DNA from: Vandiemenella viatica
Taxonomy: Eukaryota; Arthropoda; Insecta; Orthoptera; Morabidae
Direction of reading: 5' to 3'
Assembly: GCA_031002005.1 (NCBI GenBank)
Contig: CM061920.1
Span: forward strand, 109,489,447-109,553,446
DNA length: 64,000 nt
In this document: in pieces, positions 34,310 to 43,107 of the stretch
How the letters are laid out: each line of letters opens with the position of its first letter
How positions within the stretch are numbered: the first letter of the stretch is position 1
Made by a program: the position numbers and the translations under genes
Notes under the pieces: model-generated
What the model was told of the DNA's origin: nothing
The model's database searches: none
The model's input: only the letters and a program-made list of their open reading frames with translations

Positions 34310-34722
34310 ATGACATCACATTAATCTCTTGGGTAAGATAGTCACTAAGCTAATTGGAATAAAAATAACACAAACATTACTATAGCCCAAATATATTTTA
34401 AGACAGTTAAACTGTATGTGTGTTAATTATATTACTGTAAAGTTTCATTTTTTATTTAGGATTTCAGATATAAGGGATACATGAGGTTGACTTCTTTCTT
34501 GAAGTGGTTCTTGAGAAAAACTATTTGGGAACCATTAGAACATTATTTAACCACATTAAACCCCACTAAGTTTATAATCCCCACTGAGGGAGATTTCTAG
34601 ACTCATAACAGTATGAATATACAAAACTTTTTATAATTTTCTTCCTAAGTTGGAAGTTAATATAAATAACAGAACACTTATAGCATTATGTTCCATTTAC
34701 TGTAAGGAAAAATTGTTCTCAC

Positions 34723-34896
34723 CTTCACAAATGCAGTATACTGAAGGCAGGAAATATGACTCACACACAAGTGCAACAACTAGGAAGATGTAAGCTGACC
34801 CCAGAAAATAGACTGATATCCATCCTGCAAGTAGTTGCTCTTGAGTGAAGATGTTTGCTGAAGGGAACTCATTTACTGATGAAGGTGTACAGTTAT
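34723..34896 (-). CDS. SLC24-type Na/K/Ca exchanger, exon 2 of coding part
   Basis: 174-bp exon on the minus strand, with acceptor TTTTACAG before 34896 and donor GTGAGA after 34723. Enters with two bases (completing an Asp codon with the exon at 42297) and leaves with one. Encodes about residues 29-86: NCTPSSVNEFPSANIFT, matching the extracellular NCTP...EFP motif near the N-terminus of NCKX proteins, then QEQLLAGW, a membrane helix (VYFLGSAYIFLVVALV) and CESYFLPSVYCICE, the conserved link to the alpha-1 repeat. It contains no long ATG-initiated frame. Flanking introns are 7.4 and 11.8 kb, both full of transposons. Confidence 0.92.
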
Positions 34897-35199
34897 CTGT
34901 AAAATAATCATAGCATAAGAGGATGGTTACAGCAAGTTACATAGGAGTAGTTTTTAGATTAATAAGTTTTAAGGATCAACTGGAAACCAAACACTATATA
35001 TATTGCAAAGACCTTCTTTAACAGGAGAGGAGAGATGGTAATAGGCCTATACCACTGCTTAGTCACTGAAGTGATGTGGGGCCATAATCATGACTGACTG
35101 TTGTCTTAGTGAAAACTGTTATACTTTGGTGAATTGTTACTGTGTGCTATAGGTCATAAGAATTTAAACACTGTTTTAATCTCTGGTTATATTACTTAT

Positions 35200-36347
35200 C
35201 AGCTGGGCAGAAAACTGTTAATCCATTAATTGTTTAATTGTGAATTAACAAAGTTAATAAAACTGCAAAAAATTAACCAAGTTAACCTAAAAATCATTAA
35301 CAAACTTCTTAACTTCCATTAAATTGAACTATTGTTAACTTTAGTCCATTACATTGCTATTTGATGTATTTGGCTTAATTTAATTGTGTGCCATGCCTTG
35401 CTTGGCCATTCATTGAATCGGATGGCGAAAAAGTTAGGTAATATGAAGGGCAAGTGTAATGCATATACAACTGTTATGCTATGCATGGTGGGGTGTGAGC
35501 AGGAATACTAGAATTTTGGAGCATTTCTACTTTACCTCTGCAAACTGGCACTCACTACTTGTTTATAATTCTAACTTTCTTTACTGCCAGGAAGATGTAA
35601 CTTTTTAGTTGGCATTGGTTTGGCATTCATTAGTGAAATAAATTAAACTGACATACATTACATGATTACATTATGGAAACTGAACTCTTGAGTCCACTAA
35701 TGAAAGCAGCAACACTAACAATAGCAACGAAAATATTGAAAATCCTTGGCTACATTTGTGCGAGTATGTTGCATTTAAATCAAGACCGGGAGAACAGCTG
35801 ATTTATGAACGCAAACTTTTTCACGTGTCTAGCCTCAATAACATATGAAGAGGATGCATATATCTAAATATGAAAAGTTTGAAGAAAAAATAAATTGCTT
35901 TGTTTTCCTATCCATCTGCTAATAAAAGATTATGTGAATAAAACCTTTGGCATCGCAGCTACTGGTACCTTCGTATTCCAAGCTGGTGTGGACCAATGTA
36001 TCATAAACCTTTTCATTGCCTAAAGGATTCCACTGCATGTTGAAGAATCTGATATGTTTGAGAAGCTGGTTAAAATGTGAACCCTGATAAACCTCAATTC
36101 CCAGAAAGACATTGGTTGGACATATTATTGATTGACATCATGGTACTTAGCATCTTGGTACTGCTTGCCCAGTAATACATATTGCAATTAACAAAGATCA
36201 GTTCCACTTTTTGATGGTTAAATTTAATGGTTAACTTTAACTTGAGTTAAATTTGCAAAAAATGTAACACTTTAATGATTATCAAAGTTTGCTTTATAAG
36301 TAGCAGATTAGCGAAGTTAACTTTTTGATTAACTGTGCCCAGCTCTG
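35200..36347. mobile_element. hAT-like non-autonomous element
   Basis: Left end CAGCTGGGCAGAAAACTG, right end CAGTTAATC... in reverse, closing with TGCCCAGCTCTG at 36347; CAG.GCTGGGCA termini are typical of hAT elements. Subterminal runs of GTTAACTT/AAGTTAAC occur on both sides. Internal sequence has only short frames. The 8-bp flanks do not match convincingly. Confidence 0.45.
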
Positions 36348-37130
36348 CTGGTAGATTAAGTTTAGAACCTGTTCAAATGAAGGTAATTTGCTAGATGCAC
36401 ATCCCAAAATATGATTACATTGATTAACAATTATAGAATCTAAATATTCGATCTAAAATTGTATAAGATGTAATCAAACGAAAATAGGGAAATAAATGCA
36501 TGACTTCCTAAACTTGAAAGCATGAAGGCAGCAATGACACAAAAAATAACAAAACTCAATCTATTTAATATATGATTGCAGTCTTTAAGTATGTTATATA
36601 ATTTATTAGCATGGCTGGGAAATGCAAGAAGAAGAATTTTGTGTAAGGAAATGCGGTGGGAAAGCGTTGGTTGGCATTTAGGACATACCAGTTATGTGAG
36701 TGCTTAGGATTGTTGGAAGCAGAACAAGTGGAATATGGAATGAAGTTGCAGGTGGCATCCAGATACAGGAAGTTTTATAGTAAAGTCATTTGGGTGAATA
36801 TTCAGTGAAAGACAAGATTGGAGAAATAGGACAAAACAAATCAGTCTACTTAATATATGATTGCAGTGATTAATGCTATTATATATTTGATGAACACCTC
36901 TAGTGAATGTTAATAGAAGCAGTGTTTGCATTGACATTTTGGGGATTGTATTATAAATTTTCCTGTCATATCATTTGTTTAAATTGTGTTTGGGAACTCT
37001 GCAGATAATTTTGTTGATGTTAAAATATATTTTGGCTGTGTGTCATGTGGCCATCATTAGTTTGACTTGACATGCCGGCTCCCTCCTCTCATTTGATATA
37101 TATATATATATACCCATCGCTCATAGTAGG
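36348..37130. other. Unassigned spacer with a short direct repeat
   Basis: A ~65-bp direct repeat around TTAATATATGATTGCAGT occurs near 36560 and 36850. A (TA)n stretch is at 37098-37112. Nothing else recognised. Confidence 0.4.
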
Positions 37131-37139
37131 TGACACTAT

Positions 37140-37640
37140 GAGCTGTTGGTGGATAACTTTGCATACAACAATGCTGGGGGAATGACAGCATAATTACTTT
37201 AGGTGCTGGCTATAGTTGCTAAGTGGAAGCCACTACATTCATTTCTGCCATTCTTGGACATTGCTGTATCCTGATCAAGCAAAACACTGCTGTCCAGATA
37301 TTGCTAAGTTGGTAATCATTCTCCCTGTTACTATGATTGCCTCCTGCACTCCTTTATGACACAATCCAAATAGTTTGAAGACTTAGACACTATCCTTGTG
37401 ATTCCATACTCCATGGTGTGTCCTGTGGCATTTCCAGCAGTCACAGATATTTCACTGTATGAGTGCTGTATGTTGTAAAGGTGCTCCTTGAAATGATCTT
37501 TCTCATTCTTGATGCTCTGTCCTAAGTAAGATTTCCTACACTGACATTGGATGCAATCCATATGATCCTTACAGGATTTTCAAATCTTCAGCTCATTTTT
37601 CAGGCAGGGCCAAAGATACATTTCACCTTGTGTCTTCCAT
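37140..37640 (-). pseudogene. Penelope-like GIY-YIG nuclease fragment (another family)
   Basis: The minus frame 37561-37331 reads CIQCQCRKSYLGQSI followed by an FKEHLYNI and later GHTMEYGITRIVSK with YLDCVIKE, the pattern of a Penelope GIY-YIG domain (CxCxxxYxG, EH, final IKE). Closest to the nuclease at 9421-12600 and 60055 rather than to 23752. RT missing. Confidence 0.6.
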
Positions 37641-37799
37641 GTGGCTGCCTGATCTTCAAAGGCACATTTCCAGTATAGGGCAAACAAGCTCTTTTCTTTC
37701 TCTCTCTCTCTCCCCTTCATCTTCCCACCTCCATTTTTCAACTGGTTTTTCTACATCTACATATATCCTCTTCAATACACAAAATTGTGAGTGGCAGAG

Positions 37800-40370
37800 G
37801 GTGCTCGGCACCATAGCTAATCTCTTTGTTGTGCATTCCAATCCCTAATGGTATGAGGGAAAAAAGAATTCATATAAGAATCAGTGTGGCACCTTATTTC
37901 TCTAATTTTATCTTTCCCGTCATTCTGACTCAAATAGGTTGGTGAACGAAGTATTTCATTACACTCATAAGTGAAAGTGGGAGTACACATCTTTACCAAT
38001 AAGTTTAGATGGAACATGCGTCGTCTATCTACCAGAGACTCCCAGCCTAGTCTATTAATCAGTTCTGTGACGCTTTCATAAGGACTGTAGCAAGCGGTCA
38101 TAAATCGAATGGCTCTTCTCTGTACTTACTCTATACTGTTGATGAACCCTTTACAAAATGGATCCCAGATGGCACAACATTAATCCAAATGTGGATGCAC
38201 AAGAGATTTGTACGCCATCTCCTTTGTTTGTTCATTACAATTTTTCAAGATTCAACCTAGGAATCGCAGCCTATAATTAGCTCTGTCAACTAACGAATTA
38301 ATACATAAGTCCAATTTCATGTTCCTTTGTACTGTTACTCCCAAATATTTCATAGAATCAACCATATCAATAACTGAACTGATTACCTTGTATTTCTGAA
38401 CAGTCATATTCTTTTTGTTAGTTATGTTCATTGTCTTACAATTTTTACAATTTAGTGTCAGTTGCCACTCAGAACACCATGCTAAAATAACATCCAGATC
38501 ACACTGAATTTCTAAGCAATCGGCCAAATTCCTTACTTCCCTATAAATAACTGCATCATCAGCAAAATATCTAAAAATGGTTTTCACTTTGTCTCCAAGA
38601 TCGTTTATAAAAATTAAGAAAAGAAATGGTCCTATAACACTTCCTTGAGATACACCCGATGTAACATCTAGTTTAGAAGAACTTTCTCCTTCAACGGTGA
38701 CGTACTGTGACCGATCAGATAGAAAATCCTTTATCCATTCACAAAGCTGATCCGATATACCGTACGCTCGAAGCTTCACTATAAAGTGGTTGTGTGGCAC
38801 AGAGTGAAACGCTTTCTGAAAATCTAAAAAAATTGCATCTAATTGTGAACCTTCATCAATAACTTTCATTACGTCGTGTGTAAATAGGGCCAGCGGTGTT
38901 TCACATGATCTTTGCTTCTGAAATCTGTGTTGATTTGTTGTATGCAAATTATTTTCACCTAGAAAATTCATAATGTTCAAACATATAATAAGCTCCAAAT
39001 CTCTACTACAAACAAATGTTATAGATATTGGATGGTAGTTTCCAGGATCACTTCGATCACCTTTCTTGAAAATCGGAGTTACTTGCGCAATTTTCAGCCT
39101 GAAGGTACTTTTTGCTCTTCTAAGGATTTACTGAATATATCAGACAGAAACGGCCTGTTTTCTGCCGCATACTCTGAAAATACTCTTACTGGAATTCCAT
39201 CCGGGCCCGGTGCTTTACCCACTTCAGGAGGTCTAATTGCTTTATGATACCTGTAGTATCTATTCATAGTGATTCCATCACCAAACCAACTCAACACAGC
39301 GTGGGAAAATGGGAATACTATCCTTATTTTCATCAGTAAATTAATTTTTGAATACAGTATTTAGTACGTTAGCTTTATCATTAACTTTGGAACCTTCACG
39401 AATTAGTGCTGGAATATTGCTGTTGGTACAATTGACTTTTAGTATATATGACCAAAATTTCTTTGGGTTTTCTGTGAGACTCTTAGAGAGAGAGAGTTGA
39501 AATGAAAATAGTTGAAGGCCTCACGCATCACATTCTTAACACGTCTTCTTAACTCAGCTAATGTTTCTAAATTACTGCGACACCCCTTCCTTCATTAGTG
39601 TGCGTGTTTCCTCCTTTGTTTTTTGAGTAATCTTTTGACTTTGCATGTGTACCACAGTGGATCATTCTCCCCCTTTTATTGTCTACTTCGGTATACATAT
39701 TTCCATACTTCCCTGACTATACGTATAAATCAAAGCCACATCTCTTCAATGGTGTCCTTTGTTAACTTGAAGTTATGGTAATTATTCCTCTGGTCGGTTC
39801 TAAAAAACTCCTTTGAGGCCTTACTGAACCTGTATTCAAAATGGCCTTTCCCCCTTTTACACTTGGTCATTAATTTCGTAGTCGATATTACCACTTTGTG
39901 ATTGCTTATTCCTGTGGTTGTTGAAATGTCGGTGAATAAATCTAAAATATTTTTGCTACTGTTATGACACCGCACAGGTTCATTAAATAGCTGCTCAAGA
40001 TGATTATCTGAGAACAAATCAAGAATTACTTCAGAAGCTGCTTTATCCCTGCTACCAATAATGTGAACGTAATTACGCCAGTTGATATAAGGCAGATTGA
40101 AGTTGCCTCCCAGAATCATAGCATGATCCTGAAAATGTCTAGATATACTATTTACATTATTTCTTAACTCCTCAGCAATAGCCATATCAAAATCGGGTGG
40201 ACGGTAGAGGGCGCCTATGACGAGTTTTGACCCAGCAACATTGAGTTTAATCCATATGATTTCACAGATTGTATCGACGTCTATTTCATTACATGGGAGC
40301 AATTTACTCACAGCCACAAATACCCTGCCTCCATGAGAATGTAATCTGTCTTTACAAAAAATGTTCATGC
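37800..40370 (-). pseudogene. CR1-like ORF2: endonuclease and reverse transcriptase
   Basis: Endonuclease part 40368-39730: GGRVFVAVS, VIGALYRPPD, ILGGNFNLPYINW, and an altered GISNHKVV in place of SDH. RT part 39333-38252: GKAPGPDGIPVRVF, FQKQRSCETPL, IFLDFQKAFHSVPH, GVSQGSVIGPFLFLIFINDL, FRYFADDAVIY, MKYLGVTVQ. C-terminus 38101-37817 with SVTELINRLGWESLVDRRR and SFFPHTIRDWNAQ. Several frameshifts and stops between these frames (for example 39330-39730 and 38100-38250). Inactive. Confidence 0.85.
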
Positions 40371-40610
40371 TATCTTTAAGACTTTAGGCGGAACTTATTT
40401 CCGGTTTTAACCAACTTTCTGTACCAATAACAATATCTGCTTCTGTGCTACAAATAACACTTTCAAGTTCTGGTTGTTTGTTACAAACACTTTTACAGCA
40501 AATTATGAGAACTTCTAACTGTCAAGATTCTTATACGGTCCTCCTACATTCTGGTGTTGCATCTGATTGGGTTGCCCATAACTGTATTTTGTGTTTCGGG
40601 TCTCCCTCCC

Positions 40611-41099
40611 TCAGCCTAAAAACCCACCCAGTGCATTCCACTCGGCCCCTGCCACCCATTTGGCTGATTCACGTGTGTAGTGCACACCTGACCTATTCAG
40701 GGGAAACCTACATGATTCAAACCTATGGTGAAGATCGAGACATCTGCAGCCAATATCATCACAGAAACGACATAGTCTCTGATTCAGCCCCTCAATACGG
40801 CTCTGAACCAGAGGTCCACAATCAACTCTGTCTACGATTCTACAGATGGTTATCTCTGCCGATATCTTGCTGCCACTATTCACAGAGTTCATCCTTTCAG
40901 CCAGCTGTCGGAAGGAAGAGAGGATAACCTCCGGCCCAAGGCTACATTCATCATTGGTGCCAACATGAGCCACAGTCTGTAGTTGGCTACACCCCATCCA
41001 TTCTATGGCATATGGGATGGCTTGTTCCACATCTCGGATCAGGCGACCCAGAATACACACTGAATGGACGTTGGATTTCTTCCCCCAGTAATCCACCAT
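40611..41099 (-). pseudogene. CR1-like ORF1 with SGNH/esterase-type domain
   Basis: 162-codon minus frame. VAHVGTNDE (GTND block), then ICRIVDRVDC, a middle INQRL-like GLNQRLCRFCDDIGCRCLDLH and a terminal SGVHYTRESAKW resemble the esterase domain found in ORF1 of CR1/L2 LINEs, where the His in the last block is part of the active site. The N-terminal PHD or coiled part is not seen. Upstream of ORF2 in the same orientation. Confidence 0.7.
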
Positions 41100-41224
41100 T
41101 TTCCATTAAATTTTTTAATTTTAAAGAAAAGTCACATGTTTTTAAGAAATCCTAAAAGAAGACTTGTGTAAGTGCTGATTTAAACACAACTGTATAAAAG
41201 ATCATTAGTAACAACTACAAAATA

Positions 41225-42290
41225 AAATAAAACATGGAATTCCACAAGGCTCTGTCTTTTTGTTATATATCGATGACCATCCTGGAGATTTATCTGACAA
41301 AGTTAAGAGTATTTTATTTGCAGATGACACTAACCTGACTGAGAGAAAATCACCAGTAATCTAGACTTTAATGTAAATGAAGTACTTAGTGAAGTAGCAA
41401 ATTTTATCAAAATTTAATTTTGATAAAACACATTATATTAGATTTAAAACAAAGATTATGCACAGCTGGATTCACAAGTAAGCTACAAAAATAACACAAT
41501 CTTAGAAACAAAGAGTATAAAATTCCTTGGTATTGAGATAGATGAGAAACTCAGTTGGCACCAACATGTCACTTCACTACTGAAGAAGTTAATTAGTGCA
41601 ACCTTTGCAATATGAACACTTTGCTTAACAGCAGATCTAGAATTATTGAAACAGGTGTACTCCTCATATTTCCATTCAGTGATATCATATGGCATAATTT
41701 TTTGTGGAAACTCAACACAAAGTAAATAAGTTTTCATAGTACAGAAAAGAGCTATTAGGATGCTGTGTAGGGTAAAACCAAGAACTTCTTGCAGACAACT
41801 TTTTAAAAAACTCAATATTCTTACAATGACTTCTCAGTATATATATTCTCTCATGTGCTTTGTCATAGAACTTTTTAACCTGTTTATATCTAATCACAAA
41901 TATCTCTGTCATTAGTACAAAGAGGAGTTAATTATTCTGGGATACATCTGTTTAATAAACTTCTCAAGAGTATAAAACAATTTGTAGATAATAAAGATAT
42001 ATTTAAATACAAACTGAGAAATTATCTTATTGACAACTCCTTTTATTCCATTCAAGAATTTGAACAAAATAATTAATTGTATTCAATATGACCTTTTGCA
42101 AAACTCAGTTGTAAAAATTAATATTTATGTTTATTCTCTTTATTTGTCTTTGCAACATATGATTGTTTTCATTATGATTATGAATCATATTGTATGTATG
42201 TGTATTAATAATGACATGTTTTACATCCCAGAGGTCCTTCCTCAGCAGGGATCAATGAAACAAGATTGATAAATAAATAAATAAAATAAT
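41225..42290 (+). pseudogene. LINE fragment, 3' end abutting a splice donor
   Basis: RT text starts with HGIPQGSV near 41234, LYIDDHPGDLSDKVKS, then catalytic-type LFADDTNLT near 41320; many stops follow. The 3' UTR includes TACATCCCAGAGGTCCTTCC (near 42220) and an AATAAATAAATAAAA tail ending about 42290. The exon on the other strand ends at 42297, with intron bases 42296-42291 being GTGAGT, so the LINE tail begins directly after the donor hexamer. Confidence 0.8.
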
Positions 42291-42296
42291 ACTCAC

Positions 42297-42416
42297 CAGT
42301 TTGGAAAATAGCCGTCTCACTGATAATAACAGTATCAACATGATTTACTGCTTCTTGCAGCTGGCTTATGAATGTTTCCATAACTTATATTCCAGTTAAG
42401 ATTTCTTGTTACAGAA
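42297..42416 (-). CDS. SLC24-type Na/K/Ca exchanger, first coding exon
   Basis: 120-bp exon on the minus strand. Acceptor TTTTCAG before 42416, so a non-coding exon lies further upstream (higher coordinates). ATG at 42381-42379; an in-frame TAA two codons upstream fixes it as the start. Coding part 42381-42297 gives 28 residues (METFISQLQEAVNHVDTVII then SETAIFQT) plus one base; the next exon completes Asp and continues NCTPSS. Donor GTGAGT. No clear signal peptide is seen, unlike several NCKX proteins. Family assignment comes from the joined exons, not from this piece alone. Confidence 0.82.
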
Positions 42417-42523
42417 CTGAAAATAATACAAATTAAATTATTATCACATACAGTAACTTTATAGTATTATTCCATCAGTGGCTGCATCAAAAGCAAGGTT
42501 TTCACAAACCCAGCCACTTCTGT

Positions 42524-42660
42524 TTACTTGAAAAAGGGTTTTACCCAAAATATTATATTTGCTTGTTTGTGTGTTGTTTTGTGTTGCTGCTGCCCTCCTC
42601 CCTTCAACTTTAGTGAGTGTGGGGTGTATTTTATCTGTCCTTTCCATATAAATATTTATA
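42524..42660 (+). repeat. Penelope-like 3' end (pseudo-LTR) fragment
   Basis: CTTGAAAAAGGGTTTTACCC then AAAATATTATA, TGTGTTGTTTTGTGTTGC, CTCCCTTCAACTTTAG, CTTTCCATATAAATATT: close match, in opposite orientation, to 20515-20665. The GGGTTTTACCC hairpin between altered boxes again suggests a decayed hammerhead. Confidence 0.6.
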
Positions 42661-43105
42661 GAATTATTGTTGATTTAAATGAAGCTTATGGCTCAGAAGC
42701 AAGTTCCATACATTGTTACTTATGCATTATGTACACAAAAAAATCATTCAAAAACAAATTGTTGTTTGGTTACAATGAGTTTTTCTTCCATGTACTGATA
42801 TGCCATAGCAACAGCATTAAAAGAGATATCAGTTATGTTTATAATTGCTTTTTGAAGAACTCCCATGAGAGAGTAATTATGAAACTATTTTATATGAATG
42901 GTGATTGCTCGAAGACAGTGATATATATTTACAGAACTTCTATCAGAATTTTGAAAGATATGCCAAAGAAGCAAACTACAAAGGTTGTACACATACAATA
43001 ACAAAGTATTCAGTAAAATTCAGTTTGGTTTTAGATAACACATTTTGGTAAAGTTTTCAATTTTTACTTTTAATGGCAGTACATTGAAAGCAACAAATAA
43101 GACAA
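42661..43105. other. Unassigned spacer
   Basis: Open + frame 42528-43001 runs through the Penelope 3' end and has no family features. Nothing else seen. Confidence 0.3.
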
Positions 43106-43107
43106 GT

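Larger units (their letters stand above)
30713..34535. mobile_element. hAT-like non-autonomous element hosting a composite insertion
   Basis: Left end GTGGTTCCCAATTAG at 30713; right end CTATTTGGGAACCAT near 34521-34535, its inverse apart from the last bases. ATAGAACA before and TTAGAACA after fit an 8-bp target duplication with one mismatch, the size expected for hAT. Only 30713-30763 and 34310-34535 belong to it; 30764-34309 is a later insertion. No transposase. Confidence 0.45.
37752..41105 (-). mobile_element. CR1-like LINE with ORF1 and ORF2, (TAGATG)n tail
   Basis: Nearly full-length element in the minus direction: ORF1 fragment 41099-40611, ORF2 from about 40370 to 37800, then a 3' end with CACTCACAATTTTG in reverse and a TAGATGTAGA tail at 37752. 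Two other copies of the 3' end are at 11618-12005 and 48845-48957. It fills the intron between the exons at 34723 and 42297. Confidence 0.85.
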
